A stretch of 64,000 nt of DNA from Cylicocyclus nassatus. Lineage: Eukaryota > Nematoda > Chromadorea > Rhabditida > Strongylidae. Position numbers and translations under genes: made by a program. The stretch spans positions 78,327,594 to 78,391,593 of the forward strand of contig CATQJL010000001.1 of NCBI GenBank assembly GCA_958299035.1, given 5' to 3'. Shown in pieces: positions 1 through 11,046 of this stretch (its first letter is position 1; every line of letters begins with the position of its first letter). The notes under the pieces were generated by a model. The model was not told the DNA's origin. It saw nothing but the letters and a program-made list of their open reading frames with translations, and made no database searches.

Positions 1-290
1 TGAAAAATTAGAAACTTGCAACAAAATCGGAGCAGTCAAGGTTCTTTCACCAACTCTTTCTAACAGTGCAAAGTTTGCCCCGATTGAGCGTCTCCATGAA
101 AAGTTATAATTTCCGAGCAAGCAGTACAAAAAGGCGAATTTGATTTATTTTGGTATTCTTCGGGGAAATCATAACTTTTCATGGGGACGCTCAATCGGCG
201 CAAGCTTTGCACTGTTAGAAAGAGCTGGTGAAAGAACCTACAGTACTGAGTGCTCCGATTTTTGTTGCAAGTCTCCGATTTTTTATGACC
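1..290. repeat. Foldback (palindromic) MITE-like element, left end may be cut by window
   Basis: The stretch at about 4-113 reappears as its reverse complement at about 165-286, with a loop of about 50 bases. Shared blocks include CTAACAGTGCAAAG against CTTTGCACTGTTAG and GAGCGTCTCCATG against CATGGGGACGCTC. No protein signature is seen. A diverged relative occurs at 63668-63985 and a small one at 3385-3545. Confidence 0.8.
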
Positions 291-867
291 CTACACAAAA
301 AATTAAAATTTTTACCATTTTTCTTCTATCGCTCCTATCTATGCAACAGATGACCATTACTAAGCAGCTGAGATGTCATTATAAAGAGCATGGCTTACCC
401 TTTCACATAAAAGTAAAAGCAGTCAAATCGGTTGGAAAAATCAGAAGTTATGCATTTTGAAATTCGTGTGCAAAAACTTTCTGGACGACCTAGTAAGAGC
501 GAGGTGGAGCAAGTTAATAGTAAAAAATGTGCTGTGGATTGACGTTATCAGCACTAACGGGAAGCGAGAGCGAACGCGTCTATTTGAGCGTGCTTATCGT
601 TGTTATATGTTTATGTTTTTTTGGTAAAAAATGCGCTTTTGATTGACAGTTATGCCATCATTGTTAGCACACACTCAAAAAACTATGGGAGATTGGTGAA
701 TTTCCACAACTTCACACAAGACCCGCCCATTTCTGGAATCTATACTCTGTATACCTAGTGCTGAAGAAGGTCACTTTCGTGAAAACGCTCTACACTCACC
801 TTACATAATTTGTAAATAATGGTTGGTTTCAATGAATTAAAAACTCTAAGACATTCAGAAGAATAAC
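291..867. other. Intergenic, nothing recognised
   Basis: No coding, RNA or repeat structure could be supported here. It may include the 5' part of the decayed hAT element that becomes recognisable at 868. Confidence 0.5.
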
Positions 868-2023
868 ATGTTATTGAAATATTCCTCAATGTTTTGGAAA
901 GGTTGGCAGTTTGAAGAAGAAACGGCAGGCAGAATACTTTACAAAATCGCAGATGACTCGCATGTGTTCCAGTTCAACAGCGAGGCAGAAGGAGAATCTT
1001 ACGCCGACGAAAATGTTGTCGACATTGATACAGAGTTGGCAATTGAGCGAAACTCTCTGATTTCCTGCATAAGGAATCCAAGCAGATTGTCTAGTTTCAA
1101 TGAGGAAATGTCCAGGAAGTCCATTGCTGATCTTAAGGTTGCTGAAGAATTCAAGGCTGCTAAATTTACAAACATGGATATGAACAAAAGGAAGGTGTTA
1201 GTACAAAGCATAGTTACTGCGCTTAGATCACGGCTGGAGTGCGAACCCAACTCTGTGCTTTATGCTTTTGAAAGTTATTCGCCTTGTGACAATATGACCT
1301 ATGATATTGAAAAAAACAACGCGCAGCATAGTACCTCCTTTTTTCGGCTATTCCGCAGATGCTGTTAAAGAAGAAGTTGAGCAGCTTTCTAATCAGCTAA
1401 CAGGACGTATGCCAGAGGAGGTGAAGCCAGAGTTCGACAAGGCCAAAAAAGTACACTATTTCCTTCCCGTGTTGCGAAAGCATATGAGATCTGGCTCTTT
1501 TCCCATTACTTACCGTAAAAATCTGATGGACCTACTAGCAAAGCTAGTTTCCATTCCGACTAGCACGGCAGAGGTGGAGAAAGAAATTTTCTATCTACTC
1601 TGTTAACAGAACACAACGCAGAAGTCGTACAGCGATAGAGCATCTAAGCAAATACTTAAGATTTGTCAACCTTCTACTAAACACATTGTTATCTAAAAAC
1701 TTCATTTAAAGGATTGGTATAAGTGGTCCAGACAGGCTGTTACCCTATGACTTTTTGAAATATCCTAAAAGAAGGTATGAAGAAACTGGTCACCTACCTG
1801 CTGACTTCCTGGTGCTACCAGAAGGCCAGGAAAAAAATCACAAAAGCGCTTAAAAGAAGAAGAAAGTTTCAAATCCATTTTCGACTCAGAACGCTTTTGC
1901 ACGCAATTCTACTACTACTCCGATGACCTTTTGGAGGAAGAAGAAGATCTTTTAGGCAGCGAACTTGTTGTCTCTGACGTTAGCGATAGTGATATTGTTG
2001 ATAATGATGTGCAGGAATTGTAA
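868..2023 (+). pseudogene. Decayed hAT-superfamily transposase, C-terminal half
   Basis: Coding similarity runs through several frames. Frame one (868-1368) gives a helical, charged region. The second frame (about 1301-1606) contains the hAT dimerisation signature LVSIPTSTAEVE. A third frame then reads FSIYSVNRTQRRSRTAIEHL and, past a TAA stop, GPDRLLPYDFLKYPKRR. A last frame ends in an acidic tail rich in E and D that stops with TAA at 2021-2023. Known hAT transposases have SxPTSTAxVER followed by an FS..N/R-rich helix, which matches. At least three frameshifts and one internal stop mean it cannot make a transposase. Terminal repeats and the 8-bp target duplication were not found, so the element borders are unknown. 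Confidence 0.72.
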
Positions 2024-2681
2024 GTTGTTCCCAACTCGTTCTTTTGGGATAAACATTATTGCTTTCGTTTTTTGTTGATGCAGTGAAACAGGAGCACAGA
2101 TCTTCATAGTCAATTTTTTTAAAAAATTTTAATTTCTTTTGAAAATTTTTAAATTTTTTTCAATTTGTGCCTAAATAAGGTACAAATTAGAGCTCTTCAT
2201 ACCACGCTTTTTTACCTTTTCTCTCTTCCTCCCCCCCCCCCCCCCCTCCCTAGACTCACATACCCCCTCACCTTGGAAGGTCGGGAACAGCGAGACCCCC
2301 TTCACCTGGGGAGAGCCCGGCTCCCCCTAACGCACCTATGCTTTGAGCCCTACATATAGAGCAAATTTCGAGATTCAAGAAAGATTCCGGGATTTTTCGC
2401 AACTTTACTGAAGAAGCGTAAAATATTGACAATCTAACATTAATTTCTAATCAAACTCGTTCTTGCTTGGTTGTATTATACATGCTCGACGATGCGCGAA
2501 ATACCAAACATTCGATGTGATCTGCTGACTGAGCGTTGTAATTTTCGAGGCAATTTTTTTTTGAACAAATGTTTTATTTTGTGATATAGTTGACTAGAGG
2601 AGGGCTATGCATTTGAGTTCATCTCTCCTCAAAGAAAATTCTAACACAACTTTCTACGATAACTTTAAGCGGTTTACAAAC
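2024..2681. other. Non-coding stretch with poly-C tract
   Basis: AT-rich sequence with runs of A and T, a homopolymer of about 18 C at about 2229-2246 and a short GC-richer patch to 2345. No gene seen. Confidence 0.5.
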
Positions 2682-2888
2682 ATTGAGTTAGTCCAAAAGC
2701 TCCGTCGCACCATTTTCAAAAATTCGTATTTCTTCTTGCACAAATCTCCTTCTTGGCCTTAATTTTATTGATAAGGTCGAGTCACGTTTTTTTTACACCT
2801 TGCTTCACTTTGTATAATTGAATGCAGAAATAAAAATGGAAAAATTTTCGAGATTCTTCGATCTGAGGCAAGCGGTTAAAAAACCAAA
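2682..2888 (+). mobile_element. Mariner-type MITE remnant, interrupted by a Helitron
   Basis: The segment beginning TTAGTCCAAAAGCTCCGTCGC aligns with 63477-63680, which begins TTAGGTTGTCCCGAAAG and continues with the same order of blocks, including AATAAAAATGGAAAA against GATAGAAATGGAAAA. The TTAGGTTGTCC end is typical of mariner-family inverted repeats. The Helitron at 2889 ends the similarity. Confidence 0.55.
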
Positions 2889-3365
2889 TCTTATATGTAA
2901 AGCTGAATGTGTGTCTGTCTGTCTGTCTGTATGTCTGTCTGTTGTGCGGAATAGAAATTTTTATTTCTAAACCGATTTGGACCAAACTTGGCACACATAC
3001 ACTTCGGGCCCCGGCGGGTGTCATAGGCTACTTTTCGTCATTGATCGATATTGATTTTATCGATTTTTATCGAGTTTCTGTAAAGTTTGAGCTACAGGGC
3101 TGGGAGTTGGCTTAGGGGGGGGGGATCGAGCATGCCAGTTGCGAATACAATATTAGTTTAAAGAATTATCCGGTGTTTTTATCGCTTTTATCGATTTTTC
3201 ACAAAGTTTAAGCTAAGGGGCTGGGAGTTGGCACTGGGGGGGGGTAAGTGGGCATGCTGATTTCGAAAACAGCACAGGGAAAGGGAAATGAAGTGTAGAA
3301 GTGGGCACAGGGAAAGGCTGTACAAGAATAGGGGTGACCCGAGCGGAGCCGGGTAAGCAAGCTAG
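2889..3365 (+). mobile_element. Non-autonomous Helitron, 477 bp, both ends present
   Basis: The 5' end is A|TC at 2888-2890, followed by TTATATGTAAAGC and a run of GTCTGTCTG units, a form common at animal Helitron starts. The 3' end is CTAG at 3362-3365, followed by host T at 3366. Eight bases upstream of the CTAG is a GC-rich hairpin, ACCCG at 3337-3341 with CGGGT at 3350-3354. Helitrons insert between A and T, start TC, end CTRR and carry such a hairpin, so all expected landmarks are met. It has no Rep/helicase coding and must have moved in trans. Two repeated GGGCTGGGAGTTGG blocks with poly-G lie inside. Confidence 0.82.
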
Positions 3366-3384
3366 TGTGCAATAAAGCCCATGA

Positions 3385-3545
3385 TGGCGTCATAAGTTTT
3401 CTGAGCTTCTCTTTCTAACTGAACAAGTTTGTGCCGATCGAGCTTTTCTCAAAAAAAATGATTTCCCAACTCTCCAAAAAAAGTTTGATTGGCACAAACT
3501 TTGCTCATTGTCAGTCAGAAAGAAGAGGATACAAAGCTTTATGCT
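3385..3545. repeat. Short foldback repeat
   Basis: Inverted arms at about 3407-3447 and about 3482-3530 share CAAGTTTGTGCC against GGCACAAACTTTG and TCTCTTTCTAACTG against CAGTCAGAAAGAAGAG. It resembles a smaller, diverged version of the element at 1-290. Confidence 0.55.
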
Positions 3546-5828
3546 TTGGGTCCTTTGGATTTTATCGCACAGTTTTTGGATTTGCGGGTTGCACCAAGTC
3601 TTTAAACCTTGAAAGATCTCATTTTTCCAATTTCATCTCTGCAACCAGAACATAGTGAAAATTGCACAGGATGCCATGAGATAGAGCATAATTTATTCTT
3701 TTCAAAAGTGTTAATGTCGAGGAAGATTGTGAGAAGAAGAATTTATGACTTTTTGTGGCGCGACAGAATTTTCGGACCAACTAATACTAGTCGTAACCCT
3801 CTTACTTTAGCAAATGTTGTTTTGTAGCCTACAAGAAAAGTGAGCAAAGTTGCTCTCTTATTTTGCGCTATATTCTCAAAATGCAAGACCCAAACTGCTT
3901 AAACACTATCTCTGCATATAGAAACAAGATTATTACCAGGATCACTGGCAACTTACAGTTGAACAAGCGTACACTTGCGGTTATCTCTATAGATCACAAG
4001 TAAACTAACACAAGTTTTCTTCTTCTGCAGCTATATCGGAACTTTCAAGAAGTATGATTCATGAAGCACGTGTAATGCCTATCGTACCATTTCTGAACCG
4101 AATTAACCCTTATTGTATACCTTTCACAGTATGTTCATGCCACTATCGCATCGAATTTGTACTATTACAAGATCAATCACATGTCAGATTCTAGGCAGGG
4201 TGAGCTTATCTCTTACTCAAAAGCAGTATTACGAGAAACTATGGTGATAGAGTACATACACTGGGAGATTCATTTCAAAAGATGTGCTCTTTGATGAAAG
4301 TCACAATAAGGTAGAAGACGGGCTTGTCGCAACAATTTCAGTATACAGGGCATGTACACTATCATAAAGTGCATGCAGTAATACATTGATGGCTTATTGG
4401 CTACGGTAAACTTACGACTTAAAATTGCAAAAACGCATCTTTTTATGGCTCGTGTTCAGATGAAAGCAAGAGTTGCTGCATAAAATTTTGCAATTTGGTT
4501 ACTAACAGTTTGTCGCTGTGGAAAGCGTTCGAAACTTCCACCAGTGATGCAAATCTTACCGTATGACCTTATCCCTTCTCCACAGTAGATGATAGCCTAA
4601 AGCTAATGCATAGACATTATAGATTTTTTGTCAAATAAGTAGTTTATAAAAAGTATGCTCATCACCGTGGCAAGTTCCTTCTATGTTGGGAGAAGGTCTT
4701 GATAAGCAAAAGGTAATCGAACAACAAACCTGTCGAATTTCAAACAAGTGTGCAATGTTTGCATTGTCCCCTATTTCTAAAAATGTTAGCACCACTTACC
4801 CGTGCCAGTTTAGCCATATACCTAGCAGCTGCCTGTTGAGCGAGCATTCTAGTCGTATCCCGTTCGCTGAACAAAGTACTGATTCAAAATGCCACAACGG
4901 AAAAGATTCGCTATGCAGCTTACTTATAAAGAACCGCCTCACAGTCGTGGGTAAGCTTCTCAAAGCATAGTCGACCTATGTATTCAAAATGCGTCGACCA
5001 AGTCTGAAAATAAGAAGCTTTGTTTGCTATTCCAGAGTTACTGTATATTCAAGTTTCTGGCAACTAGCACTATTGTTCATAATAAATTTCTTCGAATCAA
5101 GCTTGACCGACCGCTTCCGTCCGTAATCCCAGACGTCGCCTCTCCAAAGTAAAGTACGTTGTCAGCTCTTTCTGGGCCTCCCAAGTTAGCCTATATATAT
5201 CGTCATGGCAGAATCGTTCTGCTCTCGCGCCATTACAGGTGACACTCAAAGCAAGCAATATCTGAAGTCACAACTGTTGACGCTAAAAGTTCTTACTGAT
5301 ATTGAAAAAGGATGAGTCACCTTAAGAATAAAACGTAGACTCATCTCGAACGACTGGTGCACGAGCATACATTTTATATACCGGAGTCCTTTATATAATG
5401 GAGTCTGACGCCGTGCGGATGTTTCATCAATTATAGCGCATCTGCCATCTCAAATGCGTATTTTTAGCTCTTAACAATTCTACCACTCGTTGCATTTTAC
5501 TTCTATTCTATTACGCGACAGATGAAACAGTTCTACAAGTGAAACTTAAGGTCAAAGAGCACTTTATTACACTTTTATTAGTATTTGTAGAACGCGCTTC
5601 GTCACTAATTTATCATTACTGCGGCTTTTGCACTATTGATGTACTGAATACATTTTGTTGCTCGTTCGATCGCGCTAAAGACAATTCTGCAAAAACGGCT
5701 CTCATCTTTGGAGTCCTTTATTTTACCCTTGCTCCCGGAGTGAAGACTCAGCATGCACCTGCATTGGTCAGTCTTTAGGAAAGGCATTACGTTGATTTTA
5801 ACTAAGCAACAAAAGAAGCAAGCTGTAT
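3546..5828. other. 2.3 kb with no recognised gene or repeat
   Basis: Open frames of 60-95 codons occur (for example 4683-4970 on +), but none shows a recognisable domain, signal peptide or splice context, and such lengths are expected by chance in this composition. It could hold introns or diverged repeats. Confidence 0.4.
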
Positions 5829-5830
5829 TA

Positions 5831-6252
5831 CCCTATTTTCCGGCTTATAAGCCGCACCTTATATAAGCCGCACCCGCCGCAGCGAACAATGGCGCGAAAG
5901 CGCCTTTGAAAAGAGTTATGTAGCAAATTGAAAACTCGGTGCGCTCTAGTGCGGATAGTCATGTCTTCAGGTATTTTTTTTACTCCTTCAAAAGTGTGTG
6001 TGCTAATTTTGGTGTCATAGGTGGGAGGAAGTCCTATACAGCCGAATTTAAACTGAAAGCAGTAGATTATAAGAGATTAGAGATAGAGAGTAGATTAAAT
6101 CAAATAAAGAACGCAAGCAGAAAGCTCGTATAAGATTACCGCGCGAAATAGATAGTGATTGCTGTTTGTGCGGTTTCGTGCATCGCGAACGACATCGCAT
6201 TTCAGCCGGCGCGCGGTGAAAAGAACTGCGGCTTATACGCCGGAAAATAGGG
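5831..6252 (+). mobile_element. Pogo/Tigger-like DNA transposon relic with TA target duplication
   Basis: Terminal inverted repeats CCCTATTTTCCGGCTTATAAG (left; at most one mismatch in the first 20) and CTTATACGCCGGAAAATAGGG (right) bound 422 bp, flanked by TA at 5829-5830 and 6253-6254. On + at 5939-6133 a short frame carries GGRKSYTAEFKLKAVDYKR, the start of a psq/BrkDBD-type DNA-binding domain as found at the N terminus of pogo-like transposases. The DDE catalytic core is missing, so this is an internally deleted, non-autonomous copy. Confidence 0.75.
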
Positions 6253-6426
6253 TATATAACGATTCTGGTGGTATTTGGAAGGAAGGATCAGATATTTTTT
6301 GTGTCTACCTGCGAAGTTTGATTTTTCACAAATTTAGTATTTCTAAAGAGGGGATGTGAACACCGTTTATGGCTGGATGCAGTCTCAACTAAGCAAATAC
6401 TAATGTATCTGCCCCGACCCACTTAC

Positions 6427-6466
6427 AGCGGCCCCTAGGGCCGCTAGTCTTCGGGTATATTACTAG
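6427..6466 (+). mobile_element. Candidate Helitron 3' terminus
   Basis: A perfect 8-bp stem (AGCGGCCC 6427-6434, GGGCCGCT 6438-6445) is followed 17 bases later by CTAG at 6463-6466 and T. It abuts exactly the point where similarity between tandem copies 1 and 2 begins. No matching 5' TC end could be assigned, so only the end is called. Confidence 0.35.
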
Positions 6467-6962
6467 TCCATGTTTCAAGCCCTGCACATGCTGTATCCAA
6501 AAAAATCAAAATGTATTTTTTCAATTCATGAACGCTCGCTTCTCGTAAAATCAGGGTTGAATTATAATCTAATCTTTAAACGTTTGATTTCCAAGAAATT
6601 TAGTGGTGCATGATGCGTTTACGTTTGACAATGAGATAGCCTGCTGAATTTAGTGGTTTTTTATGGAATTAAATCATTTGGTGGGATTGGGAAAAAGAAA
6701 GAAATTGTCTTGTATCTCTCAAAATTACTCTTCTATTCATATGTCACCCGGACTTCCCCAGGAGGTCGATATAGAAATTTGAAAGAAGGAAACTTGATCG
6801 CAGCAAAGCATGGCATGTTGTTCTTGTTGATTTTTGAGAGCTTGTTGGTTGCACTGCAATGTAATCAAAAACATTTGAAATGCGACCTTTGACCTTCCAA
6901 GATCTTTTGATTTGTGGCGGCGCTTGTTTGAAAAAGCGCAATATTTCCGGAACAACTCAGTA
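6467..6962 (+). mobile_element. Mariner-type non-autonomous element fragment
   Basis: The blocks ATCAGGGTTGAATTATAATC and GGAACAACTCAGTATAAT correspond to parts of 16640-17325 and of the complete element at 40247-41099, which ends GGAACGACCTAA. This is therefore the 3' portion of the same family, lying at the start of tandem copy 1. Confidence 0.5.
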
Positions 6963-7344
6963 TAATGGGTTATCATAGGAGGTTGATTTAAAACTTCTTA
7001 TCAAATAATACTATAATATGTCATAATTTTGCTGCATTAGATAGGCCTCGGGAGCAAGCGTTATAAGAACATGCCTGAACGCTCGCACCGATATGATTCA
7101 GGCATCAGAAGCAGAATATATACAGATCCAAAGGCCCAAAAAATCAATACAAATTATAACTCCGTCTTTAAGATCCCTGCAATTTTCCTAACCGCTTACG
7201 CACTTACGTTCCACGAAGGATGTTCGTACACAAAGCTCTGCATTTTCTTCAACCACAAAAAATGGCCAGACCAATCTATGTTGAAATTGAGCTGTTCAAG
7301 ATGTTTCTACACTGAATAATGTTACACTATCCTATTCTGGAAAT

Positions 7345-7357
7345 ATTACCGTGAATT
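7345..7357 (+). repeat. 13-bp target site duplication, left of the Penelope-like element
   Basis: ATTACCGTGAATT occurs here and again at 10021-10033, exactly bracketing the retroelement. In tandem copy 2 the related single site reads TAATCGTGACTTTT near 17723. Confidence 0.8.
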
Positions 7358-7358
7358 C

Positions 7359-9709
7359 CTAGACGATCGTCTCTGGAGGAGAACAGTAGGTGCTTCAATT
7401 TCGATCTGCGACCAAATTCGTTCTAGTGCCAAAAAAACTTTGCAGAGGAAATTCGACAACCTTTTGACTAGATCACGGGATAAGGTTGCTACCGAGCCAA
7501 TTTCTTAAATACCTCTAGATAGGAGTGAAAGTGAGACTAAAACCTCAGACCGTAAGGCAACATCACGAGTAACTGTAATTGGAGGTTTTCCCCTTTCCGC
7601 AAATGCACGTTCTATTCTAGAGTTAGGGCCAAGTTTCTCACCTTCACAGCCAATTTCCAAAGTCGTCCTACGCAAAATCACATGCAGTCTACATGACCTT
7701 CAAGATAAACTTCGCAAGCACGCAAATCTAGAAAACGGGAGCGAGATTCAAAAATCTTCTCGTACATGCCTATCAATACCTTTTCCGAGTAGCTTCTATA
7801 AGCAACAACAGGCCAACCCCAGTGTCGATATCAGGTTCCGTCTCTTTGCGGACGAAGTCTTTAAACTTATAACACGGGTGCGCCAACGTAAAATAAAGTC
7901 TAACCTCTCTCACCTACAAAAACAGGGCATAAAAGAGATACAAGTATTGATAAGATCAACTCAAGTAAGACTATCAGTTAGTGATAAAGGTGGCGAGTTT
8001 GTAATCATACCCCACCACTTAGACGTTGCGATAACAAAACTACATTTAGAGGACGTTTCGCTTTACCGCGCTGCTTCCGTTGACGAATTTCAGAAACATA
8101 TCGTGAGCTCAATAAGAAATGGATTGAGGTAGCTAAAGCAGCGAACATGTCACACGATGTTATTGCGCGTCTCAAAATTGATCTACCGATTTGCCCCGTT
8201 TTGTACTTATTAATAAAAACGCATAAGCTTGATTCCGACAGCGATTTGGCCTCTACTAGTCCTTCCAACTTTAAGGTGGGACCAATCATAAGTTGCATAG
8301 GAGGACCCACGGATAGAATTGGGTGGTTCATTACACTGATACTTACGCAACTACTCAAATTCATCCCCTCTCATCTGGCCAACACGAAAATGTTTTTGGA
8401 ACGTTTCCGCGCAACATGCATAAATAGCGAGTGTGTCATAGAATCTTTTGATGTCAATGCACTTTACACGAATGTCCAAAACGAATCTGCATTGCAGGCT
8501 GTGCATGAGCTCCTTGTAGAAATCGGAAATTCCATCAACCTCTACAGATTCTCAATACAGCAGATTATGACTCTCTTGCAAGCATGTCTGAACTGCAACG
8601 TTTTCAAGTGGTCCGGGAGCTATTATGCACAAAAAAGAGGGTTAGCCATGGGACAAAGGTTGGCTCCCACCCTTGCGATAGCTTACATGGCAAAAATTGA
8701 AGCGCCTGTGCTAGGTCGTTCGCTGCTATACTGCCGCTATATTGACGATTGCTTTCTAGTCTGTGCTTGTCAGGAAGATATGGATAAGTGTTTCAATTTG
8801 TTGAATGAGCAATCTCAATATATACAATTGGCAAGAGAGAAGCCGAAAGATCAGTGGTTACCATTCTTGAACGTGCAGGTTAATATCAGTTATGGTGCGC
8901 ACACGACAAAATGGTACCGCAAGCCGAATAATAAAAATATTCTTGTCCATTCACTTTCGGTCCATCCGCCATGGACGAAGAGAGCCATTATCAACAACAT
9001 GTTTCGCACTGCTTCTCAAGTCTGTAGTGGTCCGAAAGAAAAGACAGAATCGATAGCGCTTGCTCGTAGAATAGCGGCCTCTAATGGATACGGACAGCAT
9101 GCAGGTAGAACAAAGAAAAGTGCCAAAGATCGCGTACAAAAAGATGTTTCCTATACGCCCAAAAAAGTTACATTTTGCGTCCCTTATATATCTAAAGAAG
9201 TAAGCGCATCATTGCGACAATGTTTGAAAAGAGTAGGATTTGAAGATTTAGTTACGATTGTTGAACTACCTCCGAATAACTTGAAGACCATCCTAGTTCG
9301 CAGTCGCTTGTATGATCGCAATTGCGTTACCCCGAATTGCATAATCTGCCCTGCGAGCAGAGAAGGGGACTGCATGGCAGCTGGAGTCATCTACTTGATT
9401 TCATGCGCGATCTGCGGCGACGAATACATTGGTGAAACAGCGCGTCCACTATGTATCCGTATTAAAGAGCATCTAGACGGCAGAGATAAAGCACGTACAT
9501 CAACACCCCTAGGCACCCACAGAGTAGTGCAGCATGCAGGAACGAACTTTAAAATTTCAGTGAGAATCCTGGCCTATGAGTCCCAAACGCAAGCACGTAA
9601 GTGTTTAGAGGCGTTTTAGATTCATGCAAGAAGCCCAAAAATGAATTGGAAAGAGGAAAACTTAGCAATTACGCATGAACTCTCGCCTTATCTAGATCAA
9701 TTATTTTGA
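7359..9709 (+). pseudogene. Penelope-like polymerase: reverse transcriptase plus GIY-YIG endonuclease, three lesions
   Basis: The product copies element RNA into DNA (RT) and nicks the target (GIY-YIG). The reading frame is open from the truncation point to a TAA at 7506-7508, then to about 8100. There a frameshift moves it into the 490-codon frame ending at TAG 9617-9619, and it reads on in frame to TGA at 9707-9709. Counting from 8147, KTHK is near residue 24, FDVNALYTNV near 100 (motif A), GLAMGQRLAP near 165 (motif B), the catalytic YIDD near 199, a CxxCxxC group near 393-398, GVIYL near 413 and EYIGE near 425. Upstream, LELGPSFSPSQP is a typical N-terminal block of the family. The TAG replaces what is expected to be an aromatic codon. 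Key catalytic residues are intact, so decay is recent. Confidence 0.88.
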
Positions 9710-9934
9710 TCTGATGTATATAAATAGCGGTCTGCATACACGTTTAACGAGTCCATCTTCCTCTAGCAGTGGACAACGTGACATCCACTTTCCTCCAGAG
9801 TGGTATCGGCGTATCCAGAAGGTACGTGCTCGAGTGCAGCTGAATCAGTGGTCGAAAACAAGGTTTAACATTTCGCCTGTTCAGCTGTAAGGCTTGTTCG
9901 AATCGGCTGCGGATCGTATTGTTGCTTACAGGCT

Positions 9935-9968
9935 CTGACGAAGGCGATCTGCCGAAACGTTAGCCGTC
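9935..9968 (+). ncRNA. Hammerhead-ribozyme-like core in the Penelope-like element 3' region
   Basis: CTGACGA (9935-9941) fits the CUGANGA core. A GGC/GCC stem with a GATCT loop follows, then GAAA (9954-9957), a minimal stem III of CG/CG around TTAGC and GTC (9966-9968), the expected cleavage triplet. Hammerheads are established in Penelope-like elements. Weak points are one extra A before stem II and no convincing stem I pairing in the flanks. Confidence 0.5.
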
Positions 9969-10020
9969 AATTAAATAAATCAATTACCAATCTCGTGTAT
10001 GGCTCAAGAAGAAAGAACAA

Positions 10021-10033
10021 ATTACCGTGAATT
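10021..10033 (+). repeat. 13-bp target site duplication, right of the Penelope-like element
   Basis: A perfect repeat of 7345-7357, after which similarity to tandem copy 2 resumes at about 10034. Confidence 0.8.
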
Positions 10034-10730
10034 TCCGGATTTCCAACGACTGTATACACAGAATCTCATGTGGAAAGCGTTTCATGAGCTCATATGTAGA
10101 AGATCCGTTTTTTAGACGTAGATGTGATTTGAACTCGATCTTCTAGGCAGGCATTTGAATTCTTCAACTTTCGGCTCTAAACTACATGACTGCTGCAGAT
10201 TCATTCACACACCCTTTTGTTTTGCTCCATTAAACGGTACCCGCGAACGAATTTGAAAGAAATGATGTGTGATTTATTGGGGTATGAATTATCACAGTAA
10301 CTGCTGCAGAACTCTATGGGTATCGCCTTGTGGAAGTTTGATTTATGAAACTTATGTTGGCTGTCTGCAAATTGTTCTTGAAGCTATCACAAACCAAATC
10401 GTTTTTAGTACATTTGAACTGCTGAACGGACTGCAGCTGAAAATCAATTGTAAAGTGCTTTCTAAAAGGAAAAAAAAGGTAATAGAGTTGTAAATGTTAG
10501 AATTCCACTTGTATGAAACTATCTGATAACAAATCTATTCTTAAGTAGGTTTGCACAAGTTATTTCTAGGCCTTAGGCTAAACTAGTTTTCAAGCATTCA
10601 AACCTAATACTACGAAGAAGTAAAGTAGGATGATAACAATGCAATGAGCTAAACATAGCCTTTCATTAAAAGGCAAACTGTAAAGAACTTTCGTTAGAAT
10701 GTGTTGTTGTCGCATAATGTCAGTTTCCAG

Positions 10731-10740
10731 TATAAAAAGG
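10731..10740 (+). promoter_or_regulatory. TATA box of secreted-protein gene, copy 1
   Basis: TATAAAAAGG lies 36 bases before the paired ATGATG start and is preserved at 18619-18628 in copy 2. Spacing suits a TATA-driven start with a very short leader. Confidence 0.6.
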
Positions 10741-10766
10741 TCGGCTTGTTAAGCATATTATCCAGA

Positions 10767-10946
10767 ATGATGCGCATATGTCTCGCGGTATTTGCGGTGA
10801 CTTATGTTTTTCTGTTATCAATAAAGCTTTTGACATCAAAATCTGTGTGCTTTTAGTCACTGTTCGTCTTGTGCGCCGCCTCAGATTCTGGCTCAGAAAG
10901 CGAGAGAGCGCGTTTTTGCGATCATTTTGCGGTGGTCAATTTGTAG
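10767..10946 (+). pseudogene. Secreted-protein gene copy 1, exons 1-2, truncated by deletion
   Basis: Exon 1 (10767-10787, MMRICLA) is followed by a 69-bp intron (10788-10856, GTATTT to TTTTAG). Exon 2 then reads SLFVLCAASDSGSESER and FCD. Together exon 1 and the start of exon 2 form a signal peptide like that of copy 2. After GAT at about 10922 the sequence jumps into the interior of a MITE and the frame ends at TAG 10944-10946, so the exon 2 donor is lost. The matching 3' exon survives at 11874-12065 but cannot be joined normally. Confidence 0.55.
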
Positions 10947-11046
10947 AGTTTGCTTCGCTCTATCTATAGAATGATATTTCAAGACTGCCAGGAGAACAAA
11001 TACAATTTGATTTATTTAGAAATTTTTTATTTTTGGGACAGCCTAA
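10925..11046 (+). mobile_element. 3' stub of mariner-type MITE, left by the copy 1 deletion
   Basis: It matches the last 122 bp of the full MITE at 19774-20536, ending GGGACAGCCTAA plus TA. A terminal stub without its other end shows that copy 1 lost sequence rather than copy 2 gaining it. Confidence 0.75.

Larger units (their letters stand above)
7358..10020 (+). mobile_element. Penelope-like retroelement, 5'-truncated, 2,663 bp
   Basis: The insertion is bounded by 13-bp direct repeats and is absent from tandem copy 2. It starts directly inside coding sequence, so the 5' end was lost during target-primed integration. It carries a reverse transcriptase and a GIY-YIG endonuclease, which together define Penelope-like elements, plus about 310 bp of 3' non-coding sequence with a hammerhead-like motif (9935-9968). 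The 3' border is AAGAAGAAAGAACAA. Confidence 0.9.

Noticed and set aside
8005..8364. 119-codon minus-strand open frame
   Set aside because: It lies antisense to the Penelope-like reverse transcriptase, which has catalytic motifs on the plus strand.
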